Assembly: GCA_946480485.1 (NCBI GenBank)
Contig: CAMLJW010000024.1
Span: forward strand, 1-23,017
Length of the DNA stretch: 23,017 bases
Direction of reading: 5' to 3'
Origin: an uncultured Streptomyces sp.
Lineage (GTDB): Bacteria; Actinomycetota; Actinomycetes; Streptomycetales; Streptomycetaceae
Of this stretch, positions 1 through 7,019 are shown piece after piece. Position numbers and translations under genes: made by a program. The notes under the pieces are model-generated. The model saw nothing but the letters and a program-made list of their open reading frames with translations. It searched no databases and had not been told where the DNA came from. How positions within the stretch are numbered: the first letter of the stretch is position 1; each line of letters begins with the position of its first letter.

Positions 1-669
1 CGCGTCGCCGGCTTGGAACGGCACCCGTGGACCCCCGATGCGGGGGCATCGGGGCATTGGGTCGACGTGCTGGGCACGGCGATCCACTGGAACCGCGGAC
101 TCGGCGAGCCAGGGCGGCCAGGAGCCGCAGAGGCGGCCCTCGGATGGCTGCTGACCCATGCCGACCGGCAGACGGGGATGTGGGGTTCCGCTCGCCCCGA
201 CGACGGCCTGCTCCAGATCGTCAACGGCTTCTACCGTGCCTCGCGCGGCACCTTCGGCCAGTTCGGGCTACCGCTGCCGTACCCGGAACGCGTGATCGAC
301 ACCGTCCTCACGCACGCCCGCGATGTCCGTGTCATCCGGCCGGACCGACAGAACGCGTGCAACATCCTCGACATCACCCACCCGCTCCGGCTCACCAGGC
401 ACACCGGATATCGCGAGGATGAGGTCACCGGCCTCGCCCGCACGCTGCTGCGGAACGCGCTCGGGCACTGGACCGACCACCAGGGCTTCGGGTTCCGGGC
501 GCCTCATCCCACCACGGCGGGCGACCCGGCCACGACACCGGGCCTGCAGGGCACCGAGATGTGGCTCGCCATCATCTGGCTCCTCGCCGATCTCGCCGGC
601 GTCTCCGAGGCACTGGGCTACCGGCCACGCGGAGTGCACAGGCCGGAGCCGGCAACTTGGGGAAAATGA
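1..669 (+). CDS. Hypothetical protein, C-terminal part (cut by window edge)
   Basis: The frame is open from base 1, so the true start is probably upstream of the window and only about 222 C-terminal residues are seen. A TTG at 13 is the first in-frame start-like codon but has no clear ribosome binding site. The sequence is rich in Trp, Leu and Ala helical segments (for example ALGWLLTHADRQTGMWG and EMWLAIIWLLADLAG). Its repeated helix, Gly-rich turn, aromatic layout is reminiscent of alpha/alpha-toroid folds such as terpene-cyclase-like or six-hairpin proteins. That fold idea is inference, and I do not recognise the family. The 3' neighbour is an insertion sequence relic, so this gene may be the last of its operon. 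Confidence 0.6.
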   Translation, partial: RVAGLERHPWTPDAGASGHWVDVLGTAIHWNRGLGEPGRPGAAEAALGWLLTHADRQTGMWGSARPDDGLLQIVNGFYRASRGTFGQFGLPLPYPERVIDTVLTHARDVRVIRPDRQNACNILDITHPLRLTRHTGYREDEVTGLARTLLRNALGHWTDHQGFGFRAPHPTTAGDPATTPGLQGTEMWLAIIWLLADLAGVSEALGYRPRGVHRPEPATWGK

Positions 670-864
670 GCAACCGCCGCATGTACGAGCCGGGGGGCCG
701 CGCGTCCGCTGCGCACGAGCAATGCTGCTCCGACGCGCTGCAGGGCCGGCGCTCTCGGTAGCAGCGATGTGACTTCGGTGGGCCGGGAGCCGCGTCAAGG
801 GCGTTCCCTGTTGTCGCGTCGCTGCGCGATGGGCCAGGGCCAACGCTGGCGAGATGTCTCGCGC

Positions 865-1030
865 GTTGCCCATCTCGGCCTGGCTGACGACCGCCTTCAG
901 GGCCTCTGCGGTCGTACCGTGCCGCCGCAGGTCCTCAACCTCACGAAAGGACCCGCACAGCGGAAGTACAGCCACACGCAACGGGAGACGATCTCGACCG
1001 GGTACCGGTGCCCCCTGTACGACGGCGGCG
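865..1030 (-). pseudogene. IS6-family transposase relic (N-terminal fragment, frameshifted)
   Basis: On the minus strand one frame (about 1028-945) reads PPSYRGHRYPVEIVS followed by RCVWLYFR. The neighbouring frame (about 951-865) continues with SFREVEDL. The order matches my memory of the N terminus of actinobacterial IS6-family transposases, where a SYxGHRYPVE segment is followed by CVWLYxRFPLSFREVEEL. A frameshift near 945-951 joins the two halves. Neither the DDE catalytic domain nor a full-length frame is present, so this is a decayed fragment. The rest of 670-1186 shows no supportable gene. A plus-strand stretch at about 1060-1190 (reading ADLADTMQDKAARHLAATI) looks protein-like but was not identified. 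Confidence 0.5.
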
Positions 1031-1186
1031 TGTTCACCGGACGCCTTCCGGCGTGAATCAACCAGAAGATCAACGCGCTCGCCCAGCCAACGTGCCGGTG
1101 CTCGCCGCCGACTTGGCGGACACCATGCAGGACAAGGCCGCACGCCACCTCGCCGCCACGATCCGCCAGGCCAGGCACCTCGACGC

Positions 1187-1828
1187 TCAGGACCGACCGC
1201 ACACCGACGGCAGCGCCCGCCGCAGCCCTTCCATATGCAAGAGGTCCAGCCGATGTCCGTACGCGGACCGCGCGGCGGCGACGGAGAGCCTGGGGAGGCA
1301 CGAAGAGCCCGCCCGCACCCCCTGCGTCTCCCGTAAGGCGGCGAGCACCTCCGTGGTGATGCGGTCCAGCTGCGGGCGGACCTCCTTCACCAGATCCGGC
1401 CGCTCAGTGGGCCGCTCCTCGGGGTGCGCGTCCCAGCGCGCGTACAGCCCGCGCTGCACCAGCTTGTTCGCCTCGATCTGGTCCCGGAAGACCGCGCTCA
1501 CCTGGTCCGGGTCCAGCCCGAGCGCCACCGCCCGGGCGGCCACATCCTCGAGGATCTGCCGCTCCCGCACGGGGTCGTCGATCGGTTTGTCGGTGCCGTA
1601 CTTGGCGGCGGCCACCTTGTCGGCGATCAGCAGCCGCTCGGCGAACAGCTCGGTCAGCGGGGCGAGTCCGGAAGTTACGGCGGCCGCCCGTACCGCTGTC
1701 TCCGGCAGGGCTGCCTCCTGTACGGCAGCCGAAGCGGGCGTGGCGGGGGCAGTACCGGTGACGGTGACGGTGACGGCCGCCGTCGCGCACACGGCGACGA
1801 GGACGGAGCGAAGGCGTTGGGGGCGCAC
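1187..1828 (-). CDS. Secreted chorismate mutase, AroQ gamma subclass
   Basis: Chorismate mutase converts chorismate to prephenate; the gamma subclass is exported rather than cytosolic. The 213-residue product starts at GTG 1828, preceded by a GAAGGGA ribosome binding site; a TTG at 1885 is in frame but lacks one. Residues 1-34 are a signal peptide (basic start, hydrophobic core rich in Val, Thr and Ala, ending TPASA). The mature part holds the helical CM_2 pattern: ERLLIADKVAAAK with the active-site Arg and Lys, then DDPVRE, then VFRDQIEANKLVQ with the Gln/Glu-Asn-Lys helix. Two C-terminal cysteines (SSCLP and SVCGRS) fit the disulfide seen in the secreted Mycobacterium tuberculosis enzyme. 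The physiological role of exported chorismate mutases is unsettled. No aromatic pathway gene is adjacent. Confidence 0.88.
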   Translation of the reverse strand: MRPQRLRSVLVAVCATAAVTVTVTGTAPATPASAAVQEAALPETAVRAAAVTSGLAPLTELFAERLLIADKVAAAKYGTDKPIDDPVRERQILEDVAARAVALGLDPDQVSAVFRDQIEANKLVQRGLYARWDAHPEERPTERPDLVKEVRPQLDRITTEVLAALRETQGVRAGSSCLPRLSVAAARSAYGHRLDLLHMEGLRRALPSVCGRS

Positions 1829-1968
1829 TGGCTTCCCTTCAGTGGGGTTGGTCGGCGCCGGTCCGTGACCCGCGCTGGGCAGCAAGGTACCCGCGTCGCC
1901 GCCCGACTCCGGGTCCCACCAGGTTGAGCGGGTCCCGGACTGCAGGGATGCACGAGCCCCACATGGGG

Positions 1969-2002
1969 GTCGCTATCCTCAGCCTTTCATGAGGATAGCG
2001 AC
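1969..2002. terminator. Perfect inverted repeat, likely terminator of the 2033-2398 gene
   Basis: The arms at 1969-1981 (GTCGCTATCCTCA) and 1990-2002 are perfect 13-base complements separated by 8 bases. The hairpin lies 30 bases downstream of the minus-strand stop at 2033, where a terminator is expected. There is no T-run, which is common in streptomycetes. A second small repeat (CCCC ACAT GGGG, 1957-1968) abuts it. Confidence 0.55.
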
Positions 2003-2032
2003 CTGGTGCCGGTTATATCGGCGCCGTACCAC

Positions 2033-2398
2033 CTATCCAAAGTGGCATTCGAACAACGAGGCCGCTGTATCCGGCGGGGCCCCATTGTCCTGAGGCACTA
2101 CACATTTCTGGGAGCCGGTCCTGCCATCATCACTTGTCCAGTCGATCGTGACCTCGCCCACCCACCACCAGTCTCTGACTTCACTGCAGCCTATGGGGTT
2201 GATCAGGATCTGATCTCTGGTGACCTGCGCTCCGTCCTGATTGGTGCCGGTCACTTTGGCCGTCCCACGCATCTTATTCCCACAGAGGCTTATTTGCTGT
2301 CCATTTGTTCCCGCCGACGCGAAAACCGGCAGGAAGATGCCGGAGACCGTGGCCACAGCCACAGAGGCGACGAGGGCAGCTTTTACGCCGAGGCGCAT
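2033..2398 (-). CDS. Small secreted four-cysteine protein, copy A
   Basis: The 121-residue product starts at ATG 2398 behind a strong AAGGAG site six bases upstream. Residues 1-29 form a clear signal peptide (MRLGVKAALV... ending FASA), and the mature chain begins GTNGQ. The mature part of about 92 residues carries four cysteines (SLC, GC, KC, EC), suggesting two disulfides. It aligns along its whole length with the plus-strand product at 3460-3852: both have mature GTNGQ, a Leu-Cys pair, NQDGA, an aromatic cluster (DWWW or DFYW) followed by G-x-V-x-I-x-W, and Cys-x-Val-Pro. Function is unknown; I do not recognise a named family. Codon use is noticeably less GC-biased than in flanking genes, which hints at acquisition. 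Confidence 0.8.
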   Translation of the reverse strand: MRLGVKAALVASVAVATVSGIFLPVFASAGTNGQQISLCGNKMRGTAKVTGTNQDGAQVTRDQILINPIGCSEVRDWWWVGEVTIDWTSDDGRTGSQKCVVPQDNGAPPDTAASLFECHFG

Positions 2399-2480
2399 GG
2401 AGTTCTCCTTATCGGGTAGAAATGATTTTCTGAGTTCACCATGTTATGCAAGTGACAGATGATACTCACGACTGTGCCGG

Positions 2481-2791
2481 TCACTGCTCGGACTCGCGGG
2501 TGAGATCAACCCACCAGTTGGTCAGCTCGCTACCCTTCTGTCCTGGCGCGGGAGACCGAACCTTCTTCGATTCCAGACTGGCAAATTGAGAGGGCACTTT
2601 AACCATGACATTATTGAAAAACCCGGCCTCAGCGGTGTCAGCGGTTTTCTCCGACACTTGAGAGCCTTCTGGTCTGCGTTGGCCGATGGCAGCAGGGCGA
2701 TGACGATCCCGCCGGTGGACAGTGCCGCTGCGATCGCCGCGAGCCGGATCTTCTTGTTCTTGCTACTCCTCTTGGCCCACGCCCTGCCCAT
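2481..2791 (-). pseudogene. Small secreted protein gene interrupted by a frameshift
   Basis: ATG 2791 follows a GGGAAGTGAGAG ribosome binding region. The first 39 residues are basic then hydrophobic and end LLPSANA, a signal peptide. The frame then runs into a basic, low-quality tail (CRRKPLTPLRPGF...) and stops at 2522. The alternative minus-strand frame from about 2657 downward reads much more like protein (TADTAEAGFFNNVMVKV, then SELTNWWVDLTRESEQ) and stops at 2481. A single shift between about 2640 and 2660 restores a secreted protein of roughly 103 residues. An AGAAAAC run lies at that place. This could be a disabling mutation, a sequencing error or, less likely, programmed slippage. The restored protein has no family I recognise. 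Confidence 0.55.
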
Positions 2792-2944
2792 CTCTCACTT
2801 CCCATATGCGTTTCCCTTGAGCATTATTCGGGCGCGTTCGCGGCACCGACAGAGTCAAATGTCCCTACCGGCGGGTTACTTGAGGTGTCGTCGCTCACAT
2901 CGCTGACTCCCCGGACTCCCTGACTCTTGCCTGACGCTAGGTCA

Positions 2945-2960
2945 ACTCATGACCATGAGT
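2945..2960. promoter_or_regulatory. 16-base palindrome, operator-like
   Basis: ACTCATG AC CATGAGT is a perfect 7+7 inverted repeat with a 2-base centre, lying between the frameshifted secreted gene and the MerR relic. A regulator-binding role is only inferred from its symmetry. Confidence 0.25.
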
Positions 2961-2997
2961 GTCGTCGCCACGGGAGTGCCGAGCGTCCGAGAGTGTG

Positions 2998-3270
2998 TCA
3001 GCGCACGTCCTCCACAGACGTGGTGTCCACGTCGGCGGAGGAATACGGTGCTGGAGGCGGTGAGGTCCTGCCAGGCGTTGGTGCGGTGCTGGCGGCAGTG
3101 AGGTCCTGCCAGGCGATGCGCCACCGCAGCGCCGAGTGGGTGCCGCAGGTCGTGCGCGTACACTCAGATCGTGCGCGGCGAGCTCGGTCAGCGGGTCGCG
3201 GCGCGGGCGCACCAGCCCGGCGCGCTCCCCTTTGCGCAGCGTCGCGGGCCGGATTCCGAGCTTCCGTGAG
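2998..3270 (-). pseudogene. MerR-family regulator relic
   Basis: At 3266-3186 the minus strand reads RKLGIRPATLRKGERAGLVR followed by PRRDPLT. This is the helix-turn-helix and wing of a MerR-type regulator; the usual RKWERAGLV has lost its Trp. After that the pattern breaks down: no central dimerisation helix can be followed in one frame, and fragments such as AWQDLTAAST, which resemble the C-terminal helices of that subfamily, appear twice because of a tandem duplication. No intact frame remains, so I call it a decayed, internally deleted regulator. The rest of 2792-3459 shows no gene. Confidence 0.5.
3047..3115. repeat. 31-base direct repeat, two copies
   Basis: Copies at 3047-3077 and 3085-3115 match at 29 of 31 bases (core GGTGCTGG...TGAGGTCCTGCC) with an offset of 38 bases. 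The repeat lies inside the MerR relic and duplicates the codons for AWQDLTA on the minus strand. Confidence 0.7.
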
Positions 3271-3459
3271 GAGAACCACACCCTAATCGACTGTGTGTTA
3301 CTCACCGGTCGGGACATTTGCCTCTGTTGACCCATGGTGTTGACATGAAAAATGAGCCGCGTCGCGGCAGAGGTGTGCCGCAGGCCCCGAGAGCGGTCAT
3401 GTCGTAGATGAGTCGGACCTCACTCGGTGAAGTGTCGGATGAGTGAGAAGGAGCAGGGA

Positions 3460-3852
3460 ATGCATCGCACGAAGCGCATGAGCCGCAAGAAACTGACCAT
3501 CGTGTCGCTCGCAACTGTCCCCCTTGTGGCCGGCTTGGGCTTCGCCGTCACGCAGGCAGCGTTCGCGGGCACGAACGGACAGTCGGTCGAGCTCTGTCAG
3601 CCGAAGAGCGACTACCGCTACTTCATCATCCAAGGTCAAAACCAGGATGGTGCTCGTACAACTTACCGAAATTGGATACCAGGGTGGGAATGCCCACACC
3701 TTGCCGACTTCTACTGGAAGGGTCGTGTCGAAATCACCTGGCAAAACTCACCCACAAAAGGCATCCGGGACAGAACGACCACGTGCGACGTCCCAGAGGT
3801 CAGTGACCAGGACTCTGTCAAGTGCTTTGGCCCCGACAATTCCTCACAGTGA
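3460..3852 (+). CDS. Small secreted four-cysteine protein, copy B
   Basis: The 130-residue product starts at ATG 3460, six bases after AAGGAG; the in-frame GTG at 3427 is less likely because this ribosome binding site would then be inside the gene. Residues 1-36 are a signal peptide with a basic MHRTKRMSRKK start and an AAFA cleavage region, followed by mature GTNGQ. It is a diverged paralogue of the minus-strand product at 2033-2398, sharing all four cysteines (LC, EC, TC, KC), the NQDGA motif, the aromatic patch and the G-x-V-x-I-x-W strand. The mature chain is slightly acidic and ends in a polar DNSSQ tail. Role unknown; a secreted disulfide-stabilised binding or inhibitor module is plausible but unproven. 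The 220 bases after it (3853-4072) contain no supportable gene. Confidence 0.8.
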   Translation: MHRTKRMSRKKLTIVSLATVPLVAGLGFAVTQAAFAGTNGQSVELCQPKSDYRYFIIQGQNQDGARTTYRNWIPGWECPHLADFYWKGRVEITWQNSPTKGIRDRTTTCDVPEVSDQDSVKCFGPDNSSQ

Positions 3853-4072
3853 GATCGTTGATCAGCGGTGCGGGCGAGATGCCTGACCGTGTGCGTTCCG
3901 AGGTCCACGACTGCGACAACGGCGACCCCGGCAACCGGAGTTGGCGTCCCCCACTCGTTCTCGTTGTCGACCCTGACGGTACAGTCCGCGATGGAAAGCT
4001 CAAGATCATTTAACGGGCCCTGGACATGCACGGGTCCACGAACTCGTTCAGAAATCGTTCCGGAGACAACCG

Positions 4073-4657
4073 ATGAAGCTCGCCAAGCATTGGATCCTCA
4101 CCACCACGGCTCTCGTGGCCGTCACCGCCGGCGCGCTCTTGAGCGCGACGATCGGCCAGGCCGTACCTCCGCGGCACCCCCTCGCAGACGTCGACGCTCC
4201 CCCCGCACCGAAGTTCGTCCCCAACGGCAAGGTGAAGGTCCCTGTCGGCAACCGGCTCACCGGTGTCTATCCCGCCGAGGGCGTCCAGACCTACACCTGC
4301 ACCGACGGCGCCTGGAAGTTGCTGGAGCCCGCTGCCATCCTCCGGGCCAAGAAGGACGGCCGCACCGTCGCCCTCCACTCCCGCGGCCCCGTCTGGGTGT
4401 CCACGGTAGACGGCAGCGCCGTCAACGCCATCCCCATCGCCACCTCACCCAAGCCCCGCGCCGTCCCTGCGCTCCTCCTGAAGTCCACCGCCACTCGCGG
4501 CACCGGGGTCTTCGCCGACGTCTCCTACATCCAGCGCCTCGACACCCGAGGCGGCGTCGCCCCCACCACCCCCTGCAAGGGCGCCGAGCAGACCAGCGTC
4601 CCCTACTCCGCCATATACACCTTCTACAAGCCCGCCAACTACAAGCCCGCCAAGTGA
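4073..4657 (+). CDS. Secreted DUF3455-domain protein
   Basis: The 194-residue product starts at ATG 4073 behind CGGAG. Residues 1-30 form a signal peptide (MKLAKHWILTTTALVAVTAG... ending IGQA). The remainder fits the DUF3455 family as I remember it: EGVQTYTCTDGAWKLLEPAA near residues 69-88, a GPVWVSTVDGSAV block, an ALLLKSTATRGTGVFADVSYIQR segment, GGVAPTTPC with a conserved Cys, and a VPYSAIYTFY end. These proteins are exported or envelope-associated in bacteria and fungi, and their biochemical function is unknown. Two cysteines could pair. A fragment of the 3' end is duplicated downstream at 4731-4784. The gene sits in a cluster of small secreted proteins. Confidence 0.85.
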   Translation: MKLAKHWILTTTALVAVTAGALLSATIGQAVPPRHPLADVDAPPAPKFVPNGKVKVPVGNRLTGVYPAEGVQTYTCTDGAWKLLEPAAILRAKKDGRTVALHSRGPVWVSTVDGSAVNAIPIATSPKPRAVPALLLKSTATRGTGVFADVSYIQRLDTRGGVAPTTPCKGAEQTSVPYSAIYTFYKPANYKPAK

Positions 4658-4784
4658 TGCGATAAGGAGCAACGGCAGGGATCTCTCTGGACAGTCCGGA
4701 GCCGCCCCTGCCCTGCTGTGCACCCGGCGCCGCCTCGACACCTGAGGCGGCGTCGCCCCCACCACCGCCTACAAGGGCGCCGAG
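4535..4784 (+). repeat. 54-base direct duplication of the DUF3455 3' region
   Basis: Bases 4535-4588, inside the DUF3455 gene, reappear at 4731-4784 with 51 of 54 identities. In the copy the same reading frame carries a TGA in place of an Arg codon (GACACCTGAGG versus GACACCCGAGG). This looks like a decayed remnant of a tandem gene duplication rather than a functional gene. Confidence 0.75.
4674..4712 (+). terminator. Candidate terminator after the DUF3455 gene
   Basis: The arms GGCAGGG (4674-4680) and CCCTGCC (4706-4712) enclose a smaller GGAC-A-GTCC palindrome, 17 bases past the stop codon. There is no T-run, so this is only a candidate. Confidence 0.3.
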
Positions 4785-4843
4785 CCCGTACCGTAGGCGT
4801 CGGCCGTCGTAGAGCGTGATGGCGCTGTCGGTCGCGCACGAAC

Positions 4844-5899
4844 TTGGTCAGCAGGCCCGGCAGCCCCCTGGCGAGGGTCGCAGGCTTTGACCGGGACACG
4901 TCAGCCCGTCGGCGGTCCGCCGGCCACGCCGCATCGTCCGTCACGGGGCCCGCCTCGGTGGTGGACGACGACTGGCGGATCGTCTTCGCCAACCTGGAGG
5001 CCGAACGTACCCTCTACAGCACTGAGGAGGAGCTGTTCGGGCGCGTACTGTGGGAGCTGCCCGCCCTACAACGGGTTCCCGACCTGGAGACCCGCTGCAA
5101 GAAGGCCGCCGGGGCCACGCCCCTGGGCTTCGACGTACGGATCGCGGCGGGGCGCTGCCATCACCTGCGGATCGTCACAGGACCCGACGGACGCACCCTC
5201 TACCTCACGGACATCACCGAAAAACGGCGAGACGAGGCCGCGCGAGCCGCCGCCGAGCGAGCCGCTTCCGAGCGCTCGGCCCGGATCGCCGAGCTCACCA
5301 CGGCACTCGCGAAAGCGACGACGTCTCGTGATGTGGTGGACGCGGTCGCCCAGCGAGTGCTCCCACCGTTCGGCGCCACCGGCTTGGCTGTGATCGCCAT
5401 CGAGGGCGACCGGGCGCACGTGGTGGGAGCCGTCGGCTACCCGCAGGCCTTGCTCGACGAGATCCACGGCCACCAGGTCGTTGCGGGCGATCCGGTCGGA
5501 GATGCTGTCCTGACCAGCACCCCGTGGTTCGTCTCCTCGGTGGAGGAGTACACGCGCCGCTACCCACACTGTGCCGACCGGCCAGGCGTGGCCGGAAAAC
5601 AGGCCTGGGCGTTTTTGCCGCTGACCGTCTCCGGACGCACGTTCGCCGTCTGTACCGTGTCCTTCGACCGGCCGCGTCGTCTCTCCCATGACGAGCAAAC
5701 TCTCCTGACCGCGATCAGCGCACTCGTCGCACATGCCCTGGAGCGGGCCAGGCTCTACGACGCCGAGCACACGCTCCCAGGAACTGCAGCGCGGCCTGCT
5801 CCCCGAGCGGCTGCCCCCCACTGCCCGCATGTAGGGCCGCCGCACGCTTCCTCCCCGCCGGGCAGGGCATGGACGTGGGCGGCGACTGGTACGACGTGA
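4844..5899 (+). CDS. PAS-GAF N-terminal half of a split SpoIIE-type phosphatase
   Basis: This frame carries the sensory half of a typical Streptomyces PAS-GAF-PP2C-HATPase signalling protein. Residues about 38-130 are a PAS domain (VVDDDWRIVFANLEAERTL through LYLTDITEKRR), then an Ala/Arg/Glu-rich coiled coil, then a GAF domain at about 150-305 ending ALVAHALERARLYDAEHT. From base 5775 this frame degenerates into a Pro/Ala-rich tail. The expected continuation ELQRGLLPERLPP lies in another frame at about 5781-5819, and the catalytic domain in the third frame from about 5835. Two indels therefore separate it from its other half. TTG 4844 is the first in-frame start but has no convincing ribosome binding site, so the 5' end may also be damaged. 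Probably a pseudogene, unless the indels are sequencing errors. Confidence 0.65.
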   Translation: MVSRPGSPLARVAGFDRDTSARRRSAGHAASSVTGPASVVDDDWRIVFANLEAERTLYSTEEELFGRVLWELPALQRVPDLETRCKKAAGATPLGFDVRIAAGRCHHLRIVTGPDGRTLYLTDITEKRRDEAARAAAERAASERSARIAELTTALAKATTSRDVVDAVAQRVLPPFGATGLAVIAIEGDRAHVVGAVGYPQALLDEIHGHQVVAGDPVGDAVLTSTPWFVSSVEEYTRRYPHCADRPGVAGKQAWAFLPLTVSGRTFAVCTVSFDRPRRLSHDEQTLLTAISALVAHALERARLYDAEHTLPGTAARPAPRAAAPHCPHVGPPHASSPPGRAWTWAATGTT

Positions 5900-6912
5900 T
5901 CCCGCTCTCAGCCGACCGTGTCGCGCTTGTCGTCGGCGACGTGATGGGCCACGGCCTGTCCGAAGCGGCCACCATGGGTCGGCTGCGCACTGCCGTCAAC
6001 ACGCTCGCCGAGCTGGAACTGCCCCCCGAGGAGGTCATGAGCCACCTCAACGACATCGTCGGCGGCCTCGGAGTGGACTCGTACGCCACCTGCCTGTACG
6101 CCGTCTACGACCCCACCACCAGGGTCTGCACCGTCGCCGGGGCCGGCCACCCGCCACCCGCAGTCGTCTCGCCCGACGGCAGCGTGTACTTCCCGGACCT
6201 GCCACAAAACGCACCGCTCGGCGCGGGCACCCCACCGTTCGAAACGGTTGAACTGGAGCTGTCGAACGACAGCCTTCTCGTGCTGTACACCGACGGCCTG
6301 GTCGAGTCCGCCCACCGTGAGGTCGACCAGGGCATGGCCGATCTCGAGCAACTCCTGCACACAGTCGACCGCACGGACCTTGAACGACTGTGCGACACCC
6401 TCACAGCCGGGCTGCTTCCCCAAGAACAACCCACCTCCAACGATGACGCAGCCCTCCTCATCGCCCGTGTCCACTCGCTCGCCGCCGACCGGATGGCCGC
6501 CTGGCAGTTCCCCGAGGACCCGCGGGCGGCCGGGCAGGCTCGCCGGCGCATCCGGGAGCAACTGCGTGTCTGGGACCTCGAGGGCCTGACGATGACGACC
6601 GAACTCATCGCCAGCGAGCTGGTGGGAAACGTCGTGAGGCACGCGAAGGGCCCGGTGCGCCTCCGCCTGCTGCGCAGCGCCAGTCTGGTTTGCGAAGTCT
6701 CCGACGGCAGCCTGACCACACCCCGCATCCGCCGCGCAGCAGAGACGGACGAGGGCGGACGCGGTCTGCAACTGGTCGCAGCCGTCTCCCAGCGGTGGGG
6801 TACGCGCTACACGGCGGCCGGGAAGTGCATCTGGACGGAACAGGCACTCTCCGGAGGCACGAACGACCTGCTGTGGGATTCCGCGGCCCTGCTCGCCGTC
6901 GCCGAGTTCTGA
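5869..6912 (+). CDS. PP2C/SpoIIE phosphatase plus HATPase C-terminal half of the split gene
   Basis: This half would dephosphorylate anti-sigma antagonists (PP2C part) and bind ATP like anti-sigma kinases (HATPase part). Residues 1-210 give the SpoIIE/PP2C pattern: GGDWYDV with a metal ligand, VVGDVMGHGLSEAATMG, AGAGHPPP, LLVLYTDGLVES and SNDDAALLIARV. Residues about 222-335 are a GHKL ATPase: the N-box ELIASELVGNVVRHA, then EVSDGS, then DEGGRGLQLV. ATG 5869 is within the conserved GMDVGGDWYDV motif, and homologous sequence (AAARFLPAGQG) continues upstream without a start, so this is not a natural N terminus. It is separated from the PAS-GAF half by two frameshifts. A second PP2C gene follows 107 bases downstream. 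Confidence 0.7.
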   Translation: MDVGGDWYDVIPLSADRVALVVGDVMGHGLSEAATMGRLRTAVNTLAELELPPEEVMSHLNDIVGGLGVDSYATCLYAVYDPTTRVCTVAGAGHPPPAVVSPDGSVYFPDLPQNAPLGAGTPPFETVELELSNDSLLVLYTDGLVESAHREVDQGMADLEQLLHTVDRTDLERLCDTLTAGLLPQEQPTSNDDAALLIARVHSLAADRMAAWQFPEDPRAAGQARRRIREQLRVWDLEGLTMTTELIASELVGNVVRHAKGPVRLRLLRSASLVCEVSDGSLTTPRIRRAAETDEGGRGLQLVAAVSQRWGTRYTAAGKCIWTEQALSGGTNDLLWDSAALLAVAEF

Positions 6913-7019
6913 GTAATCGCGGGGACGGGCGCGGACAGCATCGACGACCTGGTGCGACACGAAGTCAACTGAAACTGACACCGCCGGTGGGCCCATCACC
7001 CTGGGCGCAAGGACATTGA

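Noticed and set aside
666..761. 31-codon frame overlapping the first gene by ATGA
   Set aside because: The overlap looks tempting, but the sequence is low-quality Arg/Ser-rich with no recognisable motif, and it runs into a region with an IS relic.
3822..4013. 63-codon plus-strand frame and a 106-codon minus-strand frame across 3711-4031
   Set aside because: Neither has a ribosome binding site or domain pattern, and the minus one overlaps the well-supported secreted gene.
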